A DNA stretch of 64,000 bases, from contig NZ_CP109104.1 of assembly GCF_035917675.1 (NCBI RefSeq), forward strand, positions 5,270,001 to 5,334,000, read 5' to 3'. The notes beneath the pieces are model-generated. The model ran no database searches. It saw only the letters and a list, made by a program, of their open reading frames with translations, and was not told the DNA's origin. The stretch comes from Streptomyces sp. NBC_01775 (GTDB lineage: Bacteria; Actinomycetota; Actinomycetes; Streptomycetales; Streptomycetaceae). The translations under genes and the position numbers were made by a program. Within the stretch, counting starts at the first letter, position 1. Each line of letters starts with the position of its first letter. Positions 43,201-49,745 of the stretch are shown here, in pieces.

Positions 43201-43376
43201 GCCTGTACACCGTCGACGCGGTGGGTGGCCAGCTGAGATGGAAGCTGGCCACCGGCGGGGAGATCACGGGTCCGCCCGTCGTCGTCGGCGGCGTTGTCTA
43301 CGCGTGCAGCAAGGATCGTTGCGTCTACGCGCTGGACGCGACGAAGGGGACTGGCCAGTCCCGCCACGCCTCGTAA
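40296..43376 (+). CDS. afsK: Ser/Thr protein kinase AfsK with C-terminal PQQ-type beta-propeller
   Basis: A 1,026-residue AfsK, a eukaryotic-type Ser/Thr kinase that phosphorylates AfsR to control antibiotic production. The kinase domain (about 14-275) has GRLGAGGMGLVYLA, Lys44, HRDLKPSN (His136-Arg137-Asp138) and DFGIA (155-159). Thr165 and Thr168 in SNTRLTMTN match the autophosphorylation site known in S. coelicolor AfsK. A disordered Gln/Ala then Pro/Gly-rich linker (about 330-650) is longer than in S. coelicolor, whose AfsK is about 800 aa. The propeller (650-1026) has seven or so repeats of the W-x-LDA-(S/T)G type. No membrane helix is seen. GGAGG lies 11 nt before the ATG. Confidence 0.95.
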   Translation: MVEQLTQHDPRRIGPFEVLGRLGAGGMGLVYLARSASGRRVAIKTVRTELAEDQLFRVRFTREVEAARAVSGFYTAAVVDADPRAAVPWLATAYVPSPSLEEIVNECGPLPVQAVRWLAAGVAEALQSIHGAGLVHRDLKPSNVLVVEDGPRVIDFGIASGVSNTRLTMTNVAVGTPAYMSPEQARDSRSVTGASDIFSLASMLVFAATGHAPFHGANPVETVFMLLREGPDLEGLSDDLRPLIESCMRMNAEERPTPADLQSQLAPHLFAAGSDDSGTVSAWLPSTAVTLIERRRGGRAMRRQQEAAQAAQAAQAEQAANAAAGAAHGGHGGPAGNAGAAVGAGAPAGAGSGPADLRGADPSAPAHGAAGAVAAAWDHGIPAGPGGPAAIGGGPASGPRFPEGAGSGSGPGSGGPGPGSASGPGSVPVVSPSTSQPGSPDSGPVQLPGAHVPIGPGPRRPDEGGSAEADPTSGWVRPPNGAQHAAPQPSSASSSSSQAMSDGELPGQAGGSVPSHGQPHSGQGAGQGPRHAGAPDHGSPAPHQAPGPHSPPGVGPQGFLSGGGPAASGASQAAPPSVHGAGSGLSTGAGAGSGPGPGLQEARHPLQQSAPAQPVQPPSSSPHQSAPHAPSVSSASPVSSGQPGQAGAPQRWRPWRFRMSNDVWGSPVVAEDLVYVTSFEVHALDVASGRRQFKTREVAWSMAVSGGRVHASDGPSLYALDASDGSERWRLATDGWVYSLKVDRGTIVTGTRGGGVQAWEAASGEKLWELSGAQADFETPEGGPVIADGAVYTWADGRLYALEARTGTERWSYPVGDTSATGGVPVRITVAEDGVAYVCAGSRVFALDAATGAERWRFDAPAAFLCPPAYVRGPGVTGGGIYLADYLGTVYALDTGNGHDRWRIATEARHCTEPVVTADGLVHLGSGSALYTLDAVSGTPRWRFATGADVVGAPVVANGRVHFGSADHCLYTVDAVGGQLRWKLATGGEITGPPVVVGGVVYACSKDRCVYALDATKGTGQSRHAS

Positions 43377-43396
43377 CCCACCCACCCGCCTGTTTT

Positions 43397-43433
43397 CGCC
43401 CGGCCCGGCCCGGCCCGGCCCGGCCCGGCCCGG
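43397..43433. repeat. CCCGG pentamer tandem repeat
   Basis: Seven exact CCCGG units (43397-43431) lie just after the afsK stop. The region to 43,660 is non-coding and separates afsK from convergent kbpA. Confidence 0.95.
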
Positions 43434-43660
43434 CCTTGGGGCCGCGCGGGCGCGCGGCCTTTGTGGCGGGTGGGGCTTCGCCTTTTCCGCGGCCGGAGGG
43501 ACGGACGGCCTGGGGCCGTGGGGATCCCGCCGGGGGCCACGATGCGCGGAGTCCGGCGGAACGGGGGCAGCCTGGGGCCGTCGACGATTCCGCCGGACTC
43601 GTTGTGTGTGGTTGTTCGCCGTTGCGGCGGGAGCGGGGCGGGAGGCCCGAGCGGGAGCGG

Positions 43661-44413
43661 CTATGCCGCGTCGCGCTTGTCGTGGGGCCAGGCGTCCTGA
43701 TCGTCGCCGTGGGGCTTCTCGGAGGGCGGGGCCTTCGGGAAGGGCCGGGTGTTGTCCGGCGCGCTTTCCGGGGGCGCCCCCTGCTGTCCCGGTGCCTGTC
43801 CGGGCTGGGACCCGGCCGGCTCCTGCGTGGGTCTGCCGGTCCCCGGCGGGTACGCGGTCGGCTGCTGCGGGTAGGTGGCCGGCTCCTGTGGGGTTCCGGC
43901 GTACGGCTGCTCCAGCGGGGCGGCGTCGTCCTGGCGGGATCCTGGGGCGACGGGTGCCGCGTCCAGATGGCGCGAGCCTCTGCCGTGGCGTGCCGAGGTG
44001 GGGCGGCCCTTCATCCCGGCGGCGGCGATCAGCAGAACGACGCTGCCTCCGAGGGCGAGCCACGCGCCGGAGGCCAGTCCTCCGCCGACGCCCATCGACA
44101 GGCTGCCCGCGGCCTGGCCCTGGCGGACCATCCACAACACGGTGAAGCCGAGCGCCAGTACGCCCGCGACAGCCACCGTCATCCTGGAGCGCAAGAGCGC
44201 GCCCACCACCGCCACCACGGCCAGGACCAGCATCACCAGAAAGATCCCGGTGAACAGCGCGGCTCCGGCACCAGTGATGCCGCCGCCCTGGAAGAGCTGG
44301 TCGATACGGAAGTCGCGCCCGTGGCGGCCGTCGTACCACGGTCGGAAGGGGCTCCATACGACGGCCGCCGCTCCGATGAGAGCGAGTAGCAACCCGAGTG
44401 AGTTACGGATCAT
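43661..44413 (-). CDS. kbpA: Probable KbpA, AfsK-binding membrane protein
   Basis: A 250-residue protein convergent with afsK. Four hydrophobic segments lie at about 5-22 (SLGLLLALIGAAAVVWS), 47-74, 79-97 and 110-130, followed by a Pro/Gln-rich hydrophilic C-terminal tail of about 110 residues ending in basic/acidic KPHGDDQDAWPHDKRDAA. S. coelicolor KbpA, encoded next to afsK, is about 252 aa, binds unphosphorylated AfsK and inhibits its autophosphorylation. Length and position fit; the identification rests on those, not on an alignment. The ATG at 44413 is preferred because it begins directly before the first hydrophobic helix. Confidence 0.65.
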   Translation of the reverse strand: MIRNSLGLLLALIGAAAVVWSPFRPWYDGRHGRDFRIDQLFQGGGITGAGAALFTGIFLVMLVLAVVAVVGALLRSRMTVAVAGVLALGFTVLWMVRQGQAAGSLSMGVGGGLASGAWLALGGSVVLLIAAAGMKGRPTSARHGRGSRHLDAAPVAPGSRQDDAAPLEQPYAGTPQEPATYPQQPTAYPPGTGRPTQEPAGSQPGQAPGQQGAPPESAPDNTRPFPKAPPSEKPHGDDQDAWPHDKRDAA

Positions 44414-44605
44414 CGGTCTCGCCTCGCTTTCCGGCGCCGTTTCCCGGCGCCGAACGGGTGCGTGATCCAATTTCGACGCTACGCCGTTGGGAACCTACCC
44501 GCCACTCTGAGCGTCTTGAGCCGGTGATATTGGTTGTACTGAACGCGACAAGTACGCGGAACAACGCGGCGGGAGCCGTGCTCAGCACCCTCGGGGGGCC
44601 TTTTC

Positions 44606-45220
44606 ATGAAGCGGACGCACCACATCAAGCTGCTCGCAGCCGTCACGATAGTGATGCTGGCACTCAGCGGATTCAGCCCGAACCGCTCCAGCGGCGGGCG
44701 GGGCGGGAGCAGCAGCGGAGGCAAGTCGCACAGCGGCGGTGGCGGGTGCAGCAGTAAGAGCTCCAGCAGCCACAGCGGAAGCTCCGACTACGACGGTTCC
44801 AGCAGCTCCAGCAGCTCCAGCAGCTCCAGCAGCTCCAGCAGCTCCAGCAGCTCCAGCAGCGGCGGGTACAGCGACAGCCACCGGAGCGGCTCCCGCTACA
44901 ACTCCACCACCGGCAACCACAGCAGCAGTTCCTCCAACGGTTCGAGCTCCAGCCGCCGTGACGGCTCCGGCAGCGTGACGAAGTGCGCCGCGGCGGACAG
45001 CGCCAGGCCCAGCGCCACCGTGCGGGTGCGCAACGCCGTGTCCCGCAAGGTCACCTACACGGTGAGCGTCAAGTTCGTGGACGACACCGGAACCCCCGTG
45101 GACACCGGCTCCGCCGTCGCGACTGTCAACGCCAACGGCGTCACGAGCGTCAAGGTGCCCATGAGCAACCCGAGCGAGGTCGCCGAAGTCGAACGGTGCG
45201 AGGTGCTCTCGGTCCGCTGA
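44606..45220 (+). CDS. Secreted serine-rich protein with polyserine tract
   Basis: A 204-residue exported protein. An N-terminal signal-like segment KLLAAVTIVMLALSGFS (8-24) is followed by Ser/Gly-rich sequence with a pure polyserine run of about 21 residues (about 65-85), then a 80-residue C-terminal domain (about 124-204, TKCAAADSARPSATVRVRN...) with two cysteines (TKC, ERC) and a beta-rich, fibronectin-like pattern. The polyserine DNA is seven 9-bp repeats and is probably length-variable. The signal lacks a clear lipobox. Function unknown; the C-terminal domain may bind a surface partner. Confidence 0.75.
   Translation: MKRTHHIKLLAAVTIVMLALSGFSPNRSSGGRGGSSSGGKSHSGGGGCSSKSSSSHSGSSDYDGSSSSSSSSSSSSSSSSSSSSSGGYSDSHRSGSRYNSTTGNHSSSSSNGSSSSRRDGSGSVTKCAAADSARPSATVRVRNAVSRKVTYTVSVKFVDDTGTPVDTGSAVATVNANGVTSVKVPMSNPSEVAEVERCEVLSVR
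44798..44860 (+). repeat. 9-bp tandem repeat coding polyserine
   Basis: Seven exact TCCAGCAGC units, all Ser codons, lie inside the secreted protein gene. Confidence 0.97.
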
Positions 45221-45302
45221 GGCCGTACCCCTCCACGGGCGAGGCCCCTCCAAGGGTGTCGCTCCGCCACGAGCGACGACGCTCCGCAGGCGACGCCGCG
45301 TC

Positions 45303-46121
45303 TCACCGCACGCGCACGCCGGGGCCGGGCCCACTCTGGGCCCCGGCCCCGCTCCCGGACCGGCCCCGCGAAGCGAACAGCTCCGCCTGTCGCTCGGGCG
45401 GCAGGTTGCCGAGGGCGATCAGCGCCGGGGCCTGGGCCATTGCCTGAGTGCGGGCCGTCTCCTTGGCCGCCCACACCGCCCGCACGGTGCCCTGGACGGC
45501 CTCCGTCGGGTACGAGGCGAGCACGCGCGCACAGCGCAGGGCCGCCTCCAGGGCGCCGCCGGGCGGGGCCAGTTCGGACACCAGCCCGGTCTCGTAGGCC
45601 CGGCGGCCGGAGATCCGCTCGGCGGTGCCCATCAGCGCCATCCTCGCGACCTCGCCGAAGGGCATGCGCTGCGCCATCGCCATGGCCTCGTACGCGCTGA
45701 CCATGCCGTAGGTGGTGTGCGGGTCGAAGAAGGCGGACTCCTCGGTGGCGACGAGGAATTCGGCCTCGCTCAGCAGGTAGAAGGCCCCGCCGCAGGCCAT
45801 GCCCTCGACGGCGGCGATCACCGGGATCCACAGGTCGTTGGCCTTGGGTCCGATGGTCAGCAGCGGGTCGTCGATCGCGTAGGGGGAGTGCGGCTGCGCG
45901 GCGGCCTCCTCGCCGGACACCGCCGTGCGGTCGATCCCGGTGCAGAAGGCCCGCCCGCCGGCGCCGGTCACCACGGCGGCGCGGACCGCCGGGTCCGTGC
46001 GGAAGCCGCGCCAGACCTGGGCCAGCGCGCGGGCGTCCGCCAGGTCGAGCGCGTTGTGCTTCTCGGGGCGGTCCAGGGTCACCGTGGCGACGCCGTCCTC
46101 GGTGTGCGTCCGGATGCTCAC
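45303..46121 (-). CDS. Enoyl-CoA hydratase/isomerase (crotonase family) 2
   Basis: A 272-residue crotonase. Oxyanion-hole segments are GRAFCTGIDRTAVSGE (about 63-78) and GMACGGAFYLLSEAEFLVAT (about 112-131), followed by SAFFDPHTTYGMVSAYEAM. The catalytic Glu pattern is not canonical, since FFDPHTTYGM replaces PExxxG, so it may act as an isomerase or ring hydrolase rather than a hydratase. The GTG start overlaps the OB-fold gene stop (GTGA). It is third gene of the operon thiolase-OB-crotonase controlled from operator site 10. Confidence 0.85.
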   Translation of the reverse strand: MSIRTHTEDGVATVTLDRPEKHNALDLADARALAQVWRGFRTDPAVRAAVVTGAGGRAFCTGIDRTAVSGEEAAAQPHSPYAIDDPLLTIGPKANDLWIPVIAAVEGMACGGAFYLLSEAEFLVATEESAFFDPHTTYGMVSAYEAMAMAQRMPFGEVARMALMGTAERISGRRAYETGLVSELAPPGGALEAALRCARVLASYPTEAVQGTVRAVWAAKETARTQAMAQAPALIALGNLPPERQAELFASRGRSGSGAGAQSGPGPGVRVR

Positions 46122-46585
46122 GGCCGCTCCAGCATCCAGCGCGGGACGGTCACCCGGTCCTCGCCCTCGCCCATCTCGTGGAAGACTGCCTTGACCGGTG
46201 CTCCGATGCGCAGCTTCGCCGGATCGAGGGAATCGAGGGAAGCATCCGGTGCCGCGACCAGATTGCCCACCATCCGGATGCGCGGTTCGTCGGCCAGCTC
46301 GACCACGACCGCGTTGTAGGGGGCCTGTTCGGCGTAGGCGGGCAGCAGCGGCGGGTGTGCCACGACGTACGACCAGATACGGCCGCGCCCGCTCATCCGG
46401 TGCCATTCGACACCGAAGGACTGGCAGTGCGGGCAGCACGGCCGTGGCGGGAAGCGGCGCCGCCCGCACTCCCCGCACGCCTGCACGCGCAGCTCGCCAC
46501 GTGCCGTGTACGTCCAGAAGGGGGCGCCGTCCTCGTCCTGCACGGGCAACAGCAGCCCGGAGCCTGTGGTGGGGGTGGGGGACAC
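46118..46585 (-). CDS. DUF35 zinc-ribbon/OB-fold protein 2
   Basis: A 155-residue DUF35 protein. The zinc ribbon CGECGRRRFPPRPCCPHC (C-x2-C-x11-C-x2-C, about 37-54) is complete and is followed by an OB-fold (about 60-135, IWSYVVAHPPLLPAYAEQAP, PYNAVVVELADEPRI). It starts with GTG four bases after the thiolase-like gene ends. This tight coupling indicates that it forms a complex with that product, as in Ltp2-ChsH2-type aldolases. A second member is at 34,564. Confidence 0.88.
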   Translation of the reverse strand: MSPTPTTGSGLLLPVQDEDGAPFWTYTARGELRVQACGECGRRRFPPRPCCPHCQSFGVEWHRMSGRGRIWSYVVAHPPLLPAYAEQAPYNAVVVELADEPRIRMVGNLVAAPDASLDSLDPAKLRIGAPVKAVFHEMGEGEDRVTVPRWMLERP

Positions 46586-46589
46586 GGGA

Positions 46590-47729
46590 TCAACTCCTCA
46601 GCAGCACGGCGGAGGTGGGTACGCCCTCGCCCGCCGTGATTAGGCAGGTCGAGGCGTCGGGGACCTGCGCGGTCGAGGTGCCGCGCAGCTGTTTGACGCC
46701 CTCGGTGATGAGGTTGAAGCCGTGCACATACGCCTCGCTGAGCCCGCCTCCCGAGGTGTTCAGCGGCAGCCGTCCGCCGATCTCCAGCGCGCCGCCCTCG
46801 GTGAAGGCCGCGCCCTCGCCCCGCCCGCAGAACCCGTAGCCCTCCAGGGAGAGCGGGATGAGCGGGGTGAAGGCGTCGTAGATCTGGGCGACATCCACAT
46901 CCTGTGGACCCAGGTCGGCCGTCTTCCACAGCTGCTGGGCCGCCGTCCAGGCGGGCCCCTGAAGCGGGTCGTCGTTCCAGTAGTTGACCATTCCGTGGTG
47001 CTGCGCGGGCAGCCCCTGGGCCGCGGAGTGGACGTAGACGGGCTTTTGGCGGCAGTCGCGGGCGCGCTCGGCGGACACGAGCACGCAGGCGAGGGCGCCG
47101 TCCGTCTCCAGGCAGTTGTCGAACAGGCACAGCGGTTCGCTGATCCAGCGTGCGGTCATGTACATCTCGCGGGTCAGCGGGCGCTCGTACATCATCGCCG
47201 CGGGGTTCTGATTGGCGCGGTTGCGGCAGGCCAGGGCGACGTTGAAGAGGTGGTCGCGGGTGGCGCCGTACTCGTGCATGTAGCGCCGGGTGAGCATGCC
47301 GATCTCGTCGGCGGGGCGCAGCAGTCCGAAGGGGCGCGTCCACTGCGCCGGGGTGGGCAGCTGCACGGTGGTGTTCTTCCACGGCCGCGCGCCCGAGCCG
47401 CGTTTGCGCGAGCGCCAGGCGACGCCGACGCTCGCCTGTCCCGTGGCGATGGCCGCGGCGAGGTGCGCGACCGTGGCGCACGAACCGCCGCCCCCGTAGC
47501 CGACCTTGGAGAAGAAGGTCACATCGCCGGCGCCGATGGCCTTGGCGACCTCGACCTCGTCGGTCTCCTCCATCGTGTACGAGGCGAAGCCGTCCACCTC
47601 GGCGGGGGCGATCCCCGCGTCGTCGAGCGCCGCCAGAACGGCGCGGCAGGCGAGGGCCTTCTCGGATTCCGGGAGCCGCTTGGCGAACGGCGTCTGGCCT
47701 ATGCCGGCGATCGCCGTGGCGTCCTTCAT
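46590..47729 (-). CDS. Thiolase-fold Ltp2/SCP-x-like aldolase or thiolase
   Basis: A 379-residue thiolase superfamily protein. The N-terminal half retains a Cys in GGGGSCATVAHLAAAI (about 77-92), unlike the paralogue at 35,805. The C-terminal half has AQIYDAFTPLIPLSLEGYGF (about 288-307) and SGGGLSEAYVHGF (about 342-354), where a Tyr replaces the thiolase His, as in Ltp2-type retro-aldolases that split steroid side-chain intermediates. With its coupled DUF35 partner and crotonase it would hydrate and cleave an enoyl-CoA, releasing a ketone or aldehyde and a short acyl-CoA. AGGAGG precedes the ATG. Confidence 0.84.
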   Translation of the reverse strand: MKDATAIAGIGQTPFAKRLPESEKALACRAVLAALDDAGIAPAEVDGFASYTMEETDEVEVAKAIGAGDVTFFSKVGYGGGGSCATVAHLAAAIATGQASVGVAWRSRKRGSGARPWKNTTVQLPTPAQWTRPFGLLRPADEIGMLTRRYMHEYGATRDHLFNVALACRNRANQNPAAMMYERPLTREMYMTARWISEPLCLFDNCLETDGALACVLVSAERARDCRQKPVYVHSAAQGLPAQHHGMVNYWNDDPLQGPAWTAAQQLWKTADLGPQDVDVAQIYDAFTPLIPLSLEGYGFCGRGEGAAFTEGGALEIGGRLPLNTSGGGLSEAYVHGFNLITEGVKQLRGTSTAQVPDASTCLITAGEGVPTSAVLLRS

Positions 47730-47832
47730 GGCGTCCTCCTCGGCCGTTCCCGACTGCCCCCGGTGCGCGCAGCCTCCACGGCCTGACCGATTGCGTGTTC
47801 CGCTGCTGACAGCGGAGGAGGCTACAGCTAAT

Positions 47833-47847
47833 CTGACGGTTAGTCAG
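47833..47847. promoter_or_regulatory. Palindromic operator site 10 (aldolase operon and FadD3-like gene)
   Basis: CTGACGGTTAGTCAG, one arm mismatch, preceded by TAAT. It lies between divergent genes, 103 nt from the thiolase-like start and 86 nt from the ligase start. Confidence 0.82.
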
Positions 47848-47933
47848 CTAGTGCTTCACCGAGGGCCTCACCGGTGACGTGGGCCGAGTGCTGGGGCCGA
47901 AGCCGTGGTCGCCATGGTGTGAAGGAGGACGAG

Positions 47934-49673
47934 ATGAGCGGTAACGCGTTCTCGCCGGGGCCCGGACAGGAGGCCGCGCCCGGGGCCTCCGGTTCGCCCC
48001 GTGTCCGAACGGTCCCGGAGGGCGTCCATACGGTTCCGGAGGATGTGACGGTCCCGGAGGGTGGCCATACGTTCCCCGAGGGCATCCGTACGGTCCCCGA
48101 GCTCGTACGCGCCGCGGCCGAGCGGTACGGCGAGCGGGAGGCCGTCGTCGAGGGCCGCACCCGCGTCGGCTACCGGGAGCTGGGCGAGCGCGTGGAGCGC
48201 GCTGCCGCCGCGTGTGTGGCCTCCGGGCTGGAGCGGGGCGACCGGGTGGCCATCTGGGCGCCCAACACCCTCGACTGGATCGTGGCCGCGCTGGGCGCCG
48301 TCACGGCGGGCGGGGTCCTCGTGCCGCTCAACACCCGCTTCAAGGGCGTCGAGGCCGCCTATGTGCTCGAACGCACCCGCGCCCGGCTGCTGTTCGTCAC
48401 CGGCACCTTTCTGGGTACCTCGTACGTCGCCTCGCTGCGCCGTGCCACCGCCGAGGGCCTCGGGGACGGGCCGCTGCCCGGCCTGGCACACCTGCGCGAA
48501 GTCGTCGTACTCGCGCAGGACGCGCCCGTCGGCTTCCGTACCTGGCGGGACTTCCTGGCGGGCGGCGAGTCGATCCCCCGTGAGGCGGTCCGCGCGCGTT
48601 CGGCCCTCGTCGGGCCCGAAGCCCCCTCGGACATCACCTTCACCTCGGGCACCACCGGCCACCCCAAGGGCGCCGTCATCACCCACGAACAGACCCTGCG
48701 CGTCTACACCGTGTGGAGCGAACTGGCCGGGCTGAGCGAGGGCGACCGCTATCTGATCGTCAACCCGTTCTTCCACACCTTCGGCTACAAGGCGGGCATC
48801 ATCGCCTGCCTTCTGAGGGGCGCGACGATGATCCCGCAGCCCGTCTTCAACGTGGAGACCGCGCTCGCGCACATCGCCACGGAACGGGTGAGCGTGCTGC
48901 CCGGACCGCCCACCTTGCACCAGTCGATCCTCGATCATCCGGCGCGCCACCAGCACGACCTCTCGGCGCTGCGCCTGGTGGTGACCGGCGCCGCCGTCGT
49001 CCCGCTGGAGTTGGTGGAGCGGCTGCGCGCCGAGCTGAAGGTGGGCACCGTGCTGACGGCGTACGGCCTGACCGAGGCGTCCGGGACCGTCACCATGTGC
49101 CGCAGGGGCGACCCCGCCGAGGTCATCGCCGGAACCTCCGGCCGGGCCATCCCCGAGACGGAGGTCAAGGTCGTGGCCTCCACCGGCGCCGAGCAGCCAC
49201 CGGGCGAACCGGGCGAGGTCCTGGTACGCGGCTACCACGTGATGTCCGGATACTTCGAGGAACCCGAGGAGACCGCCGAGGCCATCACGCCCGACGGCTG
49301 GCTGCGCACGGGCGACGTCGGCGTCCTGGACGCCGACGGCAATCTGCGGATCACCGACCGGATGAAGGACATGTTCATCGTCGGCGGCTTCAACGCCTAC
49401 CCGGCCGAGATAGAACTCCTCCTCGCCAGGCATCCGGACATCACCGAGGTCGCCGTGATCGGCATCCCCGACGCCCGGCTGGGCGAGGCGGGCAAGGCGT
49501 TCGCCGTACGGCACGAGGGTGCCACCGTCACCGCCGATGACCTCATCGCCTGGTCACGGCGTGAGATGGCGAACTACAAGGTGCCCAGAGAGGTCGAGTT
49601 CGTGCCGGCCCTGCCGCGCAACGCGAGCGGGAAGGTCCTCAAGACCCGGCTGCGGGCGGGACTCCGTCGGTGA
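47934..49673 (+). CDS. AMP-forming acyl-CoA ligase, FadD3-like
   Basis: A 579-residue ANL ligase. Motifs: TFTSGTTGHPKGAV (about 240), NPFFHTFGYKAGI (about 278), AYGLTEASGT (about 379), GDVGVLDADGNLRITDRMKD (about 460-480) and PRNASGKVLKTRLR (C-terminus). The NPFFHTFGYKAG segment recalls FadD3, the CoA ligase for the hydrindane-propionate left after steroid ring A/B removal, but that assignment is from memory of the family. The N-terminus carries five imperfect T-V-P-E repeats (about 23-56) found in no FadD3 I recall. AGGAGG precedes the ATG. Confidence 0.84.
   Translation: MSGNAFSPGPGQEAAPGASGSPRVRTVPEGVHTVPEDVTVPEGGHTFPEGIRTVPELVRAAAERYGEREAVVEGRTRVGYRELGERVERAAAACVASGLERGDRVAIWAPNTLDWIVAALGAVTAGGVLVPLNTRFKGVEAAYVLERTRARLLFVTGTFLGTSYVASLRRATAEGLGDGPLPGLAHLREVVVLAQDAPVGFRTWRDFLAGGESIPREAVRARSALVGPEAPSDITFTSGTTGHPKGAVITHEQTLRVYTVWSELAGLSEGDRYLIVNPFFHTFGYKAGIIACLLRGATMIPQPVFNVETALAHIATERVSVLPGPPTLHQSILDHPARHQHDLSALRLVVTGAAVVPLELVERLRAELKVGTVLTAYGLTEASGTVTMCRRGDPAEVIAGTSGRAIPETEVKVVASTGAEQPPGEPGEVLVRGYHVMSGYFEEPEETAEAITPDGWLRTGDVGVLDADGNLRITDRMKDMFIVGGFNAYPAEIELLLARHPDITEVAVIGIPDARLGEAGKAFAVRHEGATVTADDLIAWSRREMANYKVPREVEFVPALPRNASGKVLKTRLRAGLRR
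48005..48105 (+). repeat. Imperfect repeats coding TVPEG in the ligase N-terminus
   Basis: ACGGTCCCGGAGGGC, ACGGTTCCGGAGGAT, ACGGTCCCGGAGGGT, ACGTTCCCCGAGGGC and ACGGTCCCCGAGCTC follow each other at irregular spacing, adding about 35 residues before the adenylation domain. Confidence 0.7.
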
Positions 49674-49710
49674 ACTGTGCGGGGAGCCGGTGAAAGGCGG
49701 GGGACGGGCC

Positions 49711-49745
49711 CGTCAGAGAGGGGAGGGGTCCGTCAGAGGGAGAGC
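49711..49745. repeat. Stop-associated duplication of CTCTGACGG
   Basis: On the minus strand CTCTGACGGACCCC (contains the transporter stop, 49733-49735) is followed 20 bp later by CTCTGACGGGCCC. The array fills part of the gap to the convergent ligase gene. Confidence 0.65.

Noticed and set aside
42291..44357. Minus-strand frame of 688 codons across the afsK propeller
   Set aside because: It is antisense to strongly conserved AfsK sequence and overlaps kbpA in another frame.
49711..49740. CCGTCAG half-sites near the transporter stop
   Set aside because: Only single half-sites, within a stop-associated duplication, with no paired arm at 3-bp spacing.
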